Shown here one piece after another: positions 1 through 11,635 of a stretch of 64,000 nt of DNA. The stretch comes from Alentia gelatinosa (taxonomy: Eukaryota > Annelida > Polychaeta > Phyllodocida > Polynoidae). The DNA lies in contig OX465581.1 in the NCBI GenBank assembly GCA_950022655.1, forward strand, positions 110,095,125 to 110,159,124, read 5' to 3'. Numbering within the stretch: the stretch's first letter is position 1; the number at the start of each line of letters is the position of its first letter. The notes beneath the pieces are model-generated. The model made no database searches, was not told the origin of the DNA, and was given only the letters and a program-made list of their open reading frames with translations. Both the position numbers and the translations under genes were made by a program.

Positions 1-391
1 GTCCTTCACGGTCGAGTTCTTTCTGAAGCAATTCGTCTGGGAGGTACCGGTTTCGAAGTTGCCTGGGGGCCGGGAGACGGGATGCCTGATCGTGCGCCCA
101 ATCCCTGGTCCGGTCCTCCGCAACGGTGCGTGCCTCTCTGACGGTCGCCGGTTGTGATGCCCTCGACGGTGATTTAGCCCGTTGGAGTCCCTTTATCGCC
201 TCGAGTATCTGAGCGACATTCCCCTCCAGGGCCGTTATCCTCGACGTCTTGACCGTCGAGCCGTGGTCAGAAACGGAGTCCACGTGCTCGTTAGACGCCT
301 GTGTCGAACCCTTCAGCGTGGCCTCCGAGCCTGCAGCCGCCTGCGGTGCCTGAGATGTGCTAGGCACGGGGGTGTTCCTCGTATTTGGCAT
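1..391 (-). CDS. Partial open reading frame, unknown; possibly retroelement gag/ORF1 N-terminus
   Basis: Reading the minus strand from an ATG at 391, the frame stays open for 130 codons and runs off the left edge. An in-frame TAG lies five codons upstream of this ATG, so the N-terminus looks genuine if the transcript is unspliced here. The product starts with a Thr/Pro/Ser/Ala-rich stretch, then has a short heptad-like segment around residues 55-70 (ALEGNVAQILEAIKGLQ), then a charged Arg/Glu/Asp-rich part (ends RYLPDELLQKELDREG). The region is clearly more GC-rich than the flanking DNA. I recognise no domain. A disordered leader followed by a small coiled coil is common in gag/ORF1 proteins of retroelements, and the repeat-rich setting makes that the favoured guess. 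A host exon is the alternative. Confidence 0.45.
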   Translation of the reverse strand, partial: MPNTRNTPVPSTSQAPQAAAGSEATLKGSTQASNEHVDSVSDHGSTVKTSRITALEGNVAQILEAIKGLQRAKSPSRASQPATVREARTVAEDRTRDWAHDQASRLPAPRQLRNRYLPDELLQKELDREG

Positions 392-1206
392 ATCCACTCT
401 CCTCTATCGTTCTATCGCACTCTATCGTAGGTATGGTGTGCTGGCCTATACTCGGGGAGTATTGGGCTGCGAGCACGTGGCCAAAGAAACGAAAAAGTGC
501 TGTAGTACGTGTGTACTGCAGAGCGGGTGGAGAAGAAGTGAGACCGGGGTCCGGACCGGGCTGTACCACGTGACCTCGTGGTATGTGTGAAAGCCGCGAG
601 GGGGCAGGAGGGGCGCCCGTGAGGCGCGATAGAGGGGGACACCGGGGAGGCAATGATTCCCCCTGAGCAACGCCCATGGGTATACAATTTATGCAGTGAC
701 CTCGAGTTCACTGGAGGTGGGAGGGTGCAATGGCCAGAGCAGACGTTTGCTATGACGAAGTTCAAACGCCGATATCTTCGAAACGGTGTGGCCCATCTTC
801 TTCATATTTGGAACGACTATAAGTTATATGTCTCCCTTACTCGTGATAAAATTTCATTCCTAGATTCATATGGGAAGCACGGGAAATCCTCTATATACAC
901 ACAGTGAGCTTTGATAGAGCCTGAGACAGTTCTAGACTTGAGACACTTTTAGCAGCGATCGAGCGCGCCTCACTGAGACCGTGTCTATAGCACACCCGCC
1001 ATTTTGTGTCTTGCAAATTGTCTTCCAATCGTGGAGACATCTTAGGGTATCGTTGGGCGACCATGTCTTGACTGAAAAACAGGGCCCTGGTTTCTTCCTG
1101 ACAGTGTTAGCGCTAAACGGCTGTGTTACTTTTGTAATAGTTTTCGTGATAACCGTTTCCCGGTTTGCCGACGGCTGAGTAGCAGTAGGTCATGACCTAC
1201 TAGAAA
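392..1206. other. Non-coding stretch upstream of the partial ORF
   Basis: No gene is recognised. The first 270 bases are GC-rich and could be leader or LTR sequence of the putative element at 1-391 (-). I found no clear LTR boundary or tRNA primer site. About 779-823 resembles, in reverse orientation, part of the interior of the CAGGGACCTG element at 19216-19520 (shared core around TCGTTCCAAATATGAAGAAG), so this is partly old transposon sequence. Confidence 0.4.
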
Positions 1207-2181
1207 CACCATTTTACATATATATGCACCTGGCGTATATAGGTATGCTCTTGCGTAAACAAGTTGACCTTTTTTCCATTTTTGTATACGCCTTATTGGC
1301 GTATATAAGCGTCCATCTTGCGGTGATTTATACGTCATATATATGCCTGTTTCTGTTGTATTTACGCCACTATCAAATAGTTCCAATCTCTGCCACTTGG
1401 GGACGCCACTGTAGTATATCTCATTTACCAGTAACCATCCAAGTCTGTATTATATGAAAAATGCAATCTTATATTACCAATTTATTCTATATAACCTTTA
1501 TAAAACCTGATTGAGTATAAATTGATTAATTGCACATAATAAACCCCACATTCTTTGTTTTTTAAACGTTTTTTAATAGGCTTTACTTTCAAACACCACT
1601 CTTCTGTATGGTTTTGGATGTAAGCCTTTATAAACTTTTCAGAAGTTGAGACTATAAACATTGAAGTCAGGGGTTGGAGTCGGAGTTGTGAGGGAGGCCG
1701 CCGCATTCACACATGCAGCGGTGGGGAGGTGGGGGGAGAGTTTCTCACTAAGGCCACCTATAGCTCTACCAACGCTGGTGGGAGGTGGCGGGAGATGGCG
1801 GGAGCTGGCGGGAGGTGTCAATGCAGCCGCAGTCGGATGAGTGTAGGGAGTCGAGTAGGGGGCCCTGACATCTACATACCACTGAGACCACCACGCAGGG
1901 GGGTAGCTGGGGGTGAACCTTTTTTTATTTCTCATCCATACACATATACGCCCAGCGTATATAACATGAATACACCCGGCGTATACATGTCGCACAGAGG
2001 ATATTTCCTCATATACATACGCCTTGTGTGAAATACAGCCAAGACGTGTCCGTATTTAAAAGGAAACAGTCTTGAATATGCCTCATACGCTGGCGTGAAA
2101 TACGGGTGTATATATGAAAAGAAGTCAATATTAAGCCTATACATGCACTTCTGCGATGGCGTATATATGAATAAAATGGTG
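1207..2181. mobile_element. MITE-like element with GGCGTATATA sub-repeats
   Basis: The left end CACCATTTTACATATATA (1207) is matched by the reverse complement of the right end (ATATATGAATAAAATGGTG, ending 2181), giving imperfect terminal inverted repeats of about 20 bp. Within about 140 bp of the left end and 260 bp of the right end lie roughly ten copies, in both orientations, of a GGCGTATATA / TATACGCC motif. Examples are near 1232, 1284, 1298, 1944, 1954, 1978, 2017, 2086 and 2157. The centre contains a GC-rich run of repeated GGCGGGAG words (about 1784-1817). No transposase frame is seen, so it is probably non-autonomous. Open frames across it are chance. Confidence 0.6.
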
Positions 2182-3574
2182 GTCTTCACGCAGTGTCAAT
2201 GGTGGATGATGACTAAAGGAACCTCAAAGCCAAACGCAATATCTCTCACGATGAATTAAACAACCTATGGTAATTAAGTGCTTCCAGACAGACCAGTCCT
2301 ACCCACATAGAAATAGTTTTATATTGATTTAAAACCTCATTGTTTATATCATAAAGCAATTACGCTATTGTTGTTAGTAATCCCTACCCAGCTTTTTAAT
2401 TTGAAAATATTGATATTCGATCACGTACTAATGTTAAAATATTGTTCTATCACTACATTACTATTCCTATTGACCGACTGGCCCTGGAGCCGACTAAACA
2501 AGGGATCACAGATCCCAACGTATAACTCTAGCATAAAAAGACAGCAGGAGGAGAATTCCTCCCAGCATATCTAAAATTACCTTCGTCACGTGACATAAAC
2601 GAGGGGATCATAGTATTGTATGTCTGTCATAAAAAAATATGATGATTACCTCACATTTCTTTCTATATCTATAAAGAATTATTGTGTGTTTTACTTGTAT
2701 ATATACACATGTATTTCTTAATATGGCAAAACTACCTAAAGGCTTTCCCGTCTCCGTGGCCATACTGCTATAAGACACAATCCTAATGTTTTATCATTAA
2801 CTTAATAAGGAGTCCCCATACTAAACCTTTAGGAAGTGTGTAATTCACAGGCGGAGATTACTGTTGGTCGTATTCTACGACCTACATGAGCGAAGATTAT
2901 GGGAAAAGAAGTCCCCTGCATGCAATTTAATGCGTGGGAAGATCGGCAGTCATTTTGTCTTTTCTTCGATAGCTTAAATTTGTATTGCTGAAAAATGATC
3001 CAATATAAACTGGTTTCAGATAAAAGCGGAAATTACGGTCGCTTATATCTGAAACCTGTTATGTATGTAAAGCGGGCATTGTACATGTTGTGACAGTGAT
3101 AGTGCTAATGTTGCTGCTTCGACAGTCTACAACTTCCTTAATTTGATAGGTTTCAATATTGGTAATCAGAGGTATGGTAGTTATGCGATCTATTAAAATG
3201 GCAAAAATAGATTTATATCATACAAATCATAGGAAACTGCCAAATATGGTCTGCATAATGTTTTTCTTGTCATTCTATAGACACAAAGACGAAGAATAGT
3301 CAGCGTGAGAGTTATTACACCAGAGATTAAAATCACTTAACCCAACTTTGAGATAAGTCTGCATCATGAACTCAGATTAGTTACTTAGCCTGATCCAGAG
3401 TGAAAACCGTATACTACTACCACAGAATGCTAGAGTATCAAATTCCTAAACGTATCAATTATCGGTTAACTACGAATGTAAGTATATTAACTGAGATGAA
3501 TCGTTCAGGGTGGCGGCTGGTTAAGCGATGACTAATACCCCCCTCCCCCCGACAGAGTCGCTTCCATTCTGCGC
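2182..3574. other. AT-rich intergenic DNA with one small hairpin
   Basis: No gene is recognised. A hairpin at 3012-3056 pairs GGTTTCAGATAAAAGCG with CGCTTATATCTGAAACC around an 11-base loop. Its arms resemble the arm ends of the larger hairpin at 33711-33856, so it may be a relic of the same kind of element. Confidence 0.5.
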
Positions 3575-4132
3575 CAGGGCCCCGTTGCTCCAGGATTACG
3601 ACAGAGCTGCAGATCGCAGAATAGCGATCCGAGGGCCAAAACGTTGCTCCTGAAATTTTGTGGATCGTGTCGCAATCGTATAGGCGCATCGCCGCGTAAA
3701 ATAGGCCTTTAGCGATACTTTTTACGCGGACCTTCACAGCACTGCCGATCGTATCGCTGTAAGTTAAATACAGCCTTGTCTGATATTTCAAAAAACGATC
3801 CATGGTGTCACCATCAACCCCTGACCCTTGTTCTTTTACCTCTAGGAAATAGCAATCCACACCACCAGGTGTCAGATCAGTTTTAATTATGGTGCCATCT
3901 GTATTTAGTTAAAGAACTAATTAATCTTCCCCTCTCTCATTCAATATGTGCCCCTGAATTGTTGTATCGTAATCGCATCGTAAAAATTAGCGATACCGCG
4001 GAAATATAGCGATACGATCCGATATTACTGGAGCAACGCTTTTTTAGTCGGATCGTTAAAGTAATCGTAAAAATAAAATTGCGATCCGATTATAGCTAGC
4101 GATACCACAAAAACAGGAGCAACGGGGCCCTG
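3575..4132. mobile_element. MITE with 17-bp TIR CAGGGCCCCGTTGCTCC
   Basis: CAGGGCCCCGTTGCTCC at 3575-3591 is perfectly repeated in inverse at 4116-4132. Inside, a second inverted pair (CGTTGCTCC near 3641 and GGAGCAACG near 4031) and repeated GCGATACGATCCGAT-like words give a nested palindromic structure. The CAGGG start is typical of hAT-like ends, but the flanking 8-mers do not match, so no target duplication is supported. No transposase coding is seen. Confidence 0.75.
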
Positions 4133-4570
4133 TGGTGGCACCACTGTTCATATACTGTTTATATTTCCTATAAAACGAGAACATTTATAATTCTTATATA
4201 TATAATCAAATGTTCATTTCCTACTATAACGTCCCTATCCACAGCAATTTTATGTACATACATGTATATACAAATATATTTATGTAGATATGTATATGTA
4301 TCTCCTGTAGAGCATACCACGTCAACACACCCTACTCAGCAACAGCAAGACTCAAATTAAAAGTTGTGACTGTTTATCTGGAGCAATGACGAACATTCTT
4401 CAGAAAAAAGCCGATCTGCAGTCTTATATGAAACACCAATTTCCGCCAAGCGAACTTATTTCCGTACAGAGCCAAGTCAATCTATTTCGATCTGACCTGG
4501 ACCGACCCATGTATCAGAAAGCGACCTGAGATAAGGGTCTCCTTATCAGGCACAGTAGTGTAATCCGTAG
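4133..4570. other. Intergenic DNA
   Basis: AT-rich sequence; I see no gene, RNA or repeat that I can name. Confidence 0.4.
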
Positions 4571-4968
4571 ACAATAATCGATGGTTTTGTGGATAGGCGG
4601 CCGTAAACCACGAGAGGTTGACGCGTTGTAATACACGAGCGATATCGAGTGCATTACGACGTGAACCTCGAGTGGTTTACAGAGCCGCCTATCCACATAA
4701 TCATTGTTTGTTGTATTTATTATCCATTATTTCTAATAAATTAAACCCAGCAATTGCCATATTAAAGGGTATAACAATAGGGACTATTTCTTTGCTCTAT
4801 AGCACAGAGGGACTATTTTCCTGGTATACCATGGTTTTAAGGCCGTATACCAGAGGTTTTAATCCGTATACCACAGTTATGGTATCTGGCAGGTTTTATA
4901 TAATGGGTCGTGGTTTACTGAGTCCCCATACATTTTCAATGGGGACTTTGTATACGATGGATAATAAA
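4571..4968 (+). mobile_element. Hairpin-ended element, family H1 (GTAAACCACG), copy a
   Basis: 4571-4712 is a long imperfect hairpin: the arm with GGATAGGCGGCCGTAAACCA pairs with GGTTTACAGAGCCGCCTATCC. Directly after it comes GTATTTATTATCCAT (4713), and the far end is ATGGATAATAAA (4957-4968), an inner inverted repeat around a body of about 250 bp. The body holds GTATACCA repeats (near 4828, 4846 and 4867), GGGACTATTTTCC, and CGTGGTTTAC (4909), the exact reverse complement of GTAAACCACG in the hairpin arm. No protein-coding potential is seen, so it is non-autonomous. Confidence 0.8.
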
Positions 4969-7027
4969 GTCCAATAACTGATGACCGTGATATTGGAAAG
5001 AAAAGCTATATTAATATATATTTTCCTAATCCTGATGTTTCTCTGCATTTTTGAATTCAAAATTGCCATGAAGCTTTCAACTTCAAAAAAAAATTTAAAT
5101 AGATATAATTTTCAGACGTGTCGTACACTGCCACTACTTATACTGATTATATATCGTTGATAACGATAGTTATGAAACGATGCTATACTCGTTACGTTGA
5201 AGATGGTCTCTGAATAACAGCACCAGCTTCTCTCTAGATATATCATATATAGCAGCATAATCGAAGCAAATACGGCCAACTTCTGCGAGTATATATAACA
5301 ATATTACAAATGTATTGGATGTTACAATGTTTATATATAGCGTTCATGGCTGAAATGGTATTATGCACATGTATTAGCAATATCTATATGGTCATGAATG
5401 ATATTGAATCATTAGTGTTTCTCATGTTATGATCACAACATAGCTTCCCGCTGCTACCACAACCTGTTGTTCTCGGACTTTTCCATTTATTATATTTAGA
5501 TGAGACCTACCCTGGTCTCCATATATTTTACAGCAGGCAGTACCTGCCACGCTTAAATATTGCATGTATTTCCTCTAGAATTGTCGGTTCCTAACCGAGG
5601 TAAAACATCCCTTAGCTTGCGGGACAAACATGGTAAAATACGTGGTAACAATGAATATTTAGTTTATCGGGAATATATAAGGAAACATGGGATCCATGGT
5701 CACTTTCATACTAGGATGGAATTTTAGAAGCATTGGGAAATGGGATCATTTCAATGAGCGGTTCGAAATAGTCACAGCTATTGTGATATGCTTAATGTAG
5801 CATCCTTGATATATCATTTATCATGCTGATTAGTAAGGACGCATTAAATTAGGGCAACTTCATCTAGTTAGAATAGGCCTTATGGGAATTTTTCATGTAT
5901 ATTTGTACAAGTAAGGCCCGGCGTCCACTTAGCTCCCGATACACTACGATAGGCCTTATGGTGCATCTCCCGACACAAAATTGATATCTCGTGGTTTAGG
6001 TTTTTTTTTTTTGGAAAGACAGCTTTTATCCGTAGCTGATACACCATTCCCTATGATACAAAACCAAAAATGGGAGCCAAGTCTTTGAAACTGTAAAGTA
6101 TGTAGCACCAAACAACTTACCCAGTATACCCGGATACAACGAATTGATTTGACCATGAAATCATCAAATTCGAGGAAATCCTCGATGAACAATCCTAATT
6201 ACCAAATAAACTCCCTCTAACTGAAAAGAATATTAATGAATCATCCCGTTCTTGGGGTAGAGACATATAAACAGGAATGAAACCAAAATGCAATAGACGG
6301 TTAATCCAACTGAGATGATTTTAGTAACGCAATGCAGTAATGAAGTAATATTGTTAAAATCATGAATGATACTTCCTGTGTTGACTCCATGTGGTATGAG
6401 AATTACGTCAGCAACAACTATCTATCACGTGGTGAAATGAAAGGGGACTGATTTCAACTATAAAGTGCTGGGGATGATCTATCGTTACACGTTCGTGGCA
6501 TTCATCCGTTCCTGTATTACGTGAGGTATTTTTAGTTGTGATGTGAGAAACATTACCACATGTGTTTGTATAATTTTCCATCAGCCGCGCATCATCTGTT
6601 TGTAGTGTATAGATCTGTTACTATTTGTGTGGGATGTTCAGTATACTGCTTTTAGCGATGACATATAAAAATCGCATAGTTCCCCCACCCCACCCCCAGT
6701 ATCAAATAGAGTTATTGAATACTTCTATGTATATACACATATCATTTTCTAGAAATTGATTTTAATTCCTGAGGGATACTGCATCTATTTCGGGTACCTA
6801 ACCCCTATTTAGATAGAGTGAAATGTAAGGTCTATATTTAGAGTAAACTAACGAAATGATGAATATATATATTCATTACATTAGATAAATATTAAATAGT
6901 AGTGCGCGTCGTAAATAGAAAAGAAGTGAACTTATGTAGTGAGTCACTGTGTATGATTAGGCCTAAGAAGTAAAGAGTTTGTGCAATGGTAATTTGAGGT
7001 TAAGTCGCCCAACTGCATGAATATATA
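4969..7027. other. AT-rich intergenic DNA
   Basis: No gene is recognised across about 2 kb. Around 5917-5955 the words GGCGTCCAC and CTCCCGATACACTACGATAGG resemble the end of the ACGACAA-type MITE at 16112-16550, but no partner end is visible. The poly-T run at 6001-6012 has no clear retroposon attached. Confidence 0.4.
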
Positions 7028-7427
7028 TTTATTATCCATCGTATAGAAAGCCCCCCTTGAAAATGTATGGGGACTCAGTAAACCACGACCCATTGTATAA
7101 AACCTGTCAGATACCATAACTGTGGTATACGGATTCAAGTCTGTGGTATACGGCATCAAAGCCATGGTGTACGGGAAAAATAGTCCCTTTTGCTCTAGAG
7201 CAAAGAAATAGTCCCTATTGTTATACCATTTAATATGGCAATTACTGGCATTAATCTATTCGAAAAGATGGATAATAAATACAACAAACGATGATTCTGT
7301 GGACAGGCGGCTCTGTAAACCACTCGAGGTTGATGTCCTAATACACTCACTAGCGCTCGTGTATTACTACGCGTCAACCTCGAGTGGTTTACAGAGCCGC
7401 CTGTCCACAAAACCATCGATTATTGTC
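7028..7427 (-). mobile_element. Hairpin-ended element, family H1, copy b
   Basis: Same plan as copy a in reverse orientation. The body end TTTATTATCCATCGTAT is at 7028, the inner repeat GATGGATAATAAATA at 7267-7281, and then a nearly perfect hairpin follows at 7282-7427. The arms share GGACAGGCGGCTCTGTAAAC and CACTCGAGGTTGA, paired over more than 60 bp. The body contains GTAAACCACG (7080) and GGTATACGG words that match the hairpin arm motif. This is the best-preserved H1 copy. Confidence 0.82.
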
Positions 7428-7878
7428 TATTTATAGCCCAGGCCAGGTGCTGGTTCCTGGCAACCCTGGAAGCGCATAAGAGGCCATTTCTGTCAAGTGA
7501 AATAACACATTGATTGGTCGGAACAGGGTGTGGCATATGTACAACGAATAACGTGAGAAGATCACGGGATATTTGAAATACCACCACCGAATAACATGAT
7601 ATTTTACAGTCATTTTTCTATTTCAATCTATGCCTTTAAGTCGGTATACATTCGTGAATAAATTTATTCTATAGCAGCCTATTGTGTAGATCTATAGGCA
7701 TATAATTGAAGACCCCTGAGATCTTTACCGGAATGTATTCCATGAGTGGAAATGCAAAGTTCATTACGCATTTCGTCCGAAAGGTATATAAATATTGTTA
7801 GTTTGAAGGGAAACCCACCTGCAAAGAATAAGATTTATGAACCGCACTGCAATACGTTAGTTTTAATGATTTCAGCAA
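7428..7878. other. Intergenic DNA
   Basis: No gene or nameable repeat is seen. Confidence 0.4.
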
Positions 7879-8169
7879 CTGGGACCTGTTTCACTAGTAT
7901 CGTGACATGTCTGTGACACCATACAGACATTGGGGTTGTCTAGTTTCGTAACAACACAAGTAGCTGCCCTTAGGAAAAGACAGACCTCAGACATAAGAAC
8001 TAGACAAATTTACACATCATGGACCTGTTTCATTAGTTTCGTGGCAAAAGTGGCACCAACAGTGCAAGCATGAACGGACAAAACGAAGTCTAATATATAG
8101 TCCTTATGAAACCGGACAAACCAGACACGCCATCTAGACATGTCACGAAACTAGTGAAACAGGTCCCTG
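7879..8169. mobile_element. CAGGGACCTG TIR element, copy a (composite)
   Basis: The left end CTGGGACCTGTTTCAC (7879) and the right end GTGAAACAGGTCCCTG (to 8169) are inverted repeats. A second left end (GGACCTGTTTCATTAGTTTC) sits internally at about 8024, so this looks like two overlapping or nested copies. The interior shares GTGGCACCAACAGTGCAAGC and GCCATCTAGACATGTCACG with the copies at 19216 and 24207. No transposase is seen. Confidence 0.7.
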
Positions 8170-9230
8170 ATCTCAGCGGTTCATACCCACTGACTCCCAT
8201 GGTAGTAGTATAGACAAATATGGATTTGGCCTGGGCACTTTATCTAGTAAATAAGCCGAGTTAGAATCATGGAAAACTGTCACACACTTTAACAAAGGTA
8301 ATGATATGAACAACCATTTAAGACAAGACGTCTTTGTTTCTATTTCATCTTTATTAAATAGCAGTATTTATTGAAATCAATAAGATCCAATTACAATGAG
8401 ATAACATGATAATGTTTCAGCACTATGCTAACGGAAAAATAGTTAACCAAATACCAGTTTAAACAATAAAAAATAATACAGTGATGAAATTATTGCTTTT
8501 TTGGGGTTTTTTTTTATGGACACTTCATCTGACAGGATACAGAAAGAACATGGGTGCCACAAAATTACCACATGTTGCTGCAAGGGGCAATCCATAAAGT
8601 ATGTACGCCCTGGGGGGAGGAGGGGGGTAAAAAAAATGGAAATTTTGCGTATGCTTCTTCTTTGTTCTATTGCGTATAAGATTGGAATTGGGAGTGAGGC
8701 TCCGAAATTTCAGAAATTGTGCGCACGTACGTAATGGATGGCCCCCAACAATTAGTTCAGGTTACCAGGCTTATTTTAGCGCACAATATTATGTCGTACA
8801 GCGGTGAAGCCACCTTTCTGCATCTTATATAGCCATTGTTATATACCTATGTGCGAATGTCTCACACTTTACATGCCAGCTGTACGGTTTCCGTTTGTCG
8901 TGATGTGACGCACTATAAATGATATGTACCACGTGACTTGTTCAGATAATAGAAAATAAGTAGAAACATGTTGCTTCTAAACGTGTCCAGATATATGATC
9001 ATAAGAAGACATAGTGAGTGTCTGAATTACATCTGTTCCTCGTTGTTTTGGTCGGAAATATTCACCTCGTTCTTATAACTCGTTGAACATTATGCAAAGA
9101 AAACGGAACAGATTCCATTCAGCCACATGTCTCCCTATACTCATCTAAATACTCATACTTGCATCTGTATAAGCTGTAATTATCAGTGGAATAGACCACA
9201 CTGATCATCTAGTCACATCTATAGATATAT
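8170..9230. other. Intergenic DNA
   Basis: No gene is recognised. Poly-T at 8501-8514 and poly-A at 8630-8637 are isolated homopolymers. Confidence 0.4.
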
Positions 9231-9758
9231 ACAATAATGACTGGTTTTGTGTACTAGTGGCCGTAATCTCCGAGTAGTTGACGCGTCGTATTACGTCGTC
9301 AACTACGAGGAGATTACGGTCATTCGTATACAAAACCAGTTGTTATTGTATTTATTACCCACCTACAAGATTGATAACAAATCTATTGCAATTAAACAGT
9401 TTCTGTAAGCCATTTCGTTCCAGACATCACAGCACTGTCAAGTCTGGCAGTAATTCGGTTTACATACACCAATAATATAGTTCGCCATAAACCTGTGTTT
9501 TAAGCATGCAAAGTTCAATATGACAGTGATTTCTGATGGTGAATTAGATTATTTATGATTGATTCTAGATAATTAGCATTGAAGGAACATTCAAGAAACT
9601 TCTTTTGAAGTACAAAATAATTCAACCTCTTTATGGACAGGACTATTTTTCCGGAATCTCCTGCAGGAGATTCTGACATGCCAGAATCTCCGGGTAGCTA
9701 ATTCCAGGTGCCCTATACATTTCCTATGGAGACTCCGTAATCGGTGGGGAATAGATGC
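9231..9758 (+). mobile_element. Hairpin-ended element, family H2 (AATCTCC)
   Basis: 9231-9350 is a hairpin: the arm ACTGGTTTTGT...GGCCGTAATCTCC pairs with GGAGATTACGGTCA...ACAAAACCAGT. TATTTATTACCCACC (9349-9363) follows, and GGTGGGGAATAGATGC (9743-9758) is the inner inverted partner. The body contains GGACTATTTTTCC followed by GGAATCTCCTGCAGGAGATTC and AGAATCTCCGGG (9652-9692). These share AATCTCC with the hairpin arm, so the plan matches H1 with a different motif. Confidence 0.75.
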
Positions 9759-10154
9759 TATGACATCAATTTGAAGCACTGTGCCATGTCAGGTGGCTCC
9801 TCAATCGAAGAAAAAGGACGATGTATGTAGTTACAGTAGTGCCACATGATTGGTATAGTTGGACGGGATGAATCCCAAGATCACTATATCAAATTTAGAG
9901 GCATGGAGTTAATTCATTTTATGAAATATAGAAATATGGATCATTTACGTGATCTATATTTCGTTATTAAATAAATGTAAGGTAATGAAAACTGAAGATA
10001 GGAGACGGCTATTGTTAGCAGGTATAGTTAAGAGGCTACATGATATGAGTCTTATAAGGAAGGTGAAGTACGAGGAGAACAGGATCCGAACATGATTGGG
10101 GAATAAAAGAAGCGCACCGGACTACTGATGACCCAAAGGTTGATGATATCAAGA
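9759..10154. other. Intergenic DNA
   Basis: No gene or nameable repeat is seen. Confidence 0.4.
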
Positions 10155-10431
10155 GACGTCACGAGTTTGAGTCTGAGTTTATTTATGCCACGCATTTTGT
10201 GGCTCCATAATTTCACGAGTCGAAGACGAGTGACATTACGGAGCCAACAAAATAAGTGGCATGAATAAGCTCAAACTCAAACGAGTGGCGTCTAGATTTT
10301 ATCCTACCCTGTTTCCATTTTTTTTCAGTATCAGAAAGTAGTGGCATAAACAACACTTTATGTCACTACCCATGACATTAACAAATCCCATGTTAAGCCT
10401 ATGGCGTTTTTTATTAGGGGTAGGATAATTA
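10155..10431 (+). mobile_element. Hairpin-ended element, family H4 (TTTATGCCAC), copy a
   Basis: The hairpin at 10155-10292 pairs GAGTTTGAG...TTTATGCCAC and GTGGCTCC with GGAGCC...GTGGCATGAATAAG...CTCAAACTC. TAGATTTTATCCTACCC follows at 10293, and the element ends with AGGGGTAGGATAATTA (10416-10431). The body has AGTAGTGGCATAAACAAC and TTTATGTCACTACC, which match the arm motif TTTATGCCAC. Confidence 0.75.
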
Positions 10432-10437
10432 GTAGAA

Positions 10438-10803
10438 ACCAAATGAGAGTCAGCCTTGTCAATGTTTATGCCATGATGGGCAGGTTGTGTATTACAACAC
10501 GAGGCGTTAGCCGAGTGTAGTGAGTAGCAGACCTGACCAGAGTAGCATAAACATTGAGAAGGCTAACTCGAGTTTGGTTTTGTATTTATCCTACCCCATC
10601 TCACCGATATACAGAGAAAATTGTGTAATTATCCATGATAGTAGCGTGTTGACACTGCCGGATCTACTTTCGTTATCTGGTCCCTGATTGGTCAGTTTTT
10701 TTATTCACCTCGGTGCATAAATAACACTTTATTCAACGCTCCTTCAAATACATTGAGTCAGTGTTAAACCTATGGCGGTTTTTTATTAGGGGTAGGATAA
10801 TAA
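10438..10803 (+). mobile_element. Hairpin-ended element, family H4, copy b
   Basis: It starts six bases after copy a in the same orientation. The hairpin at 10438-10579 pairs AGCCTTGTCAATGTTTATGC with GCATAAACATTGAGAAGGCT. TGTATTTATCCTACCCC (10581) is followed by a body with GTGCATAAATAACAC, and AGGGGTAGGATAATAA ends it at 10803. The last 40 bp of body and terminus (CCTATGGCG, TTTTTTATTAGGGG) nearly equal copy a. Confidence 0.75.
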
Positions 10804-11635
10804 CTGATTACTGATAAGGAGGCCAATGCATCTCAACAGAGACCCGTATGAAAAATATGATAAAGCGTGCCCTCTGGCATGCGGTTACAACTTATAGATT
10901 GGATTAGATGGAGACGAAAAAACTACATTGTAAATTTAGTCATCATTTGTCTTGTTCGGTATATAGTCCTCTCATATTTGTATGGGCTTGACTTAACCTG
11001 TAACTCTCTTATATTGCCTGGAAGAGCGTCTTGTACTAAACGAAAGCAATAACAAAAAAAATTTAATCAGATATCTGAAAAAGTGTTGTGTATATTTTCA
11101 CGTATTTTTACGATGTAGCTTGATTAATTTAGTTTAAAAAGATGGCACATCTAGATTCAATTCTGTTCCTACATTTAGGAAGGTCAATTTTGTGTGAATC
11201 TCTACAAATTCGGATTGATTACTAAGCATAACATAATGGATGAGAGGAATATCGCTGGTAAACTTAATCAGACAGAATTCATAAAGTCCATAATTCGAGC
11301 TCAATGAAAGCCATCTCAAACATGGCCAGGTGCGGTTCCACAAAGTGTCATGCCAGAATCACTCTTGTTAAATGATTACCGGGCTCTGATCTAATTGCCT
11401 CGACGAAAATGAAAAATTAGAAAAAGAACGGTTTTAATTTGAAGTGGACAATGGATTCCTCCTCCAGTTACAAATGGATGGGACGAACGTCCGGGCGCTT
11501 GTCTCTCGCCGTTCACTGGCCACTCCACTGCAGCTCCCCGCATGTACGTGAAGTGACAAAATGAGCGGCTAAAAGAATTGATCGTGGGATTAATTTGAAA
11601 GGTTTGAATTACACAGACGGAGACCACCATGTGCA
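10804..11635. other. Intergenic DNA
   Basis: No gene is recognised; short open frames look random. Confidence 0.4.

Noticed and set aside
653..907. 84-codon plus-strand frame
   Set aside because: Partly overlaps sequence shared with the CAGGGACCTG elements; no recognisable protein.
3459..3860. 133-codon minus-strand frame
   Set aside because: Crosses the TIR of the MITE at 3575; no domain, and composition follows the repeat words.
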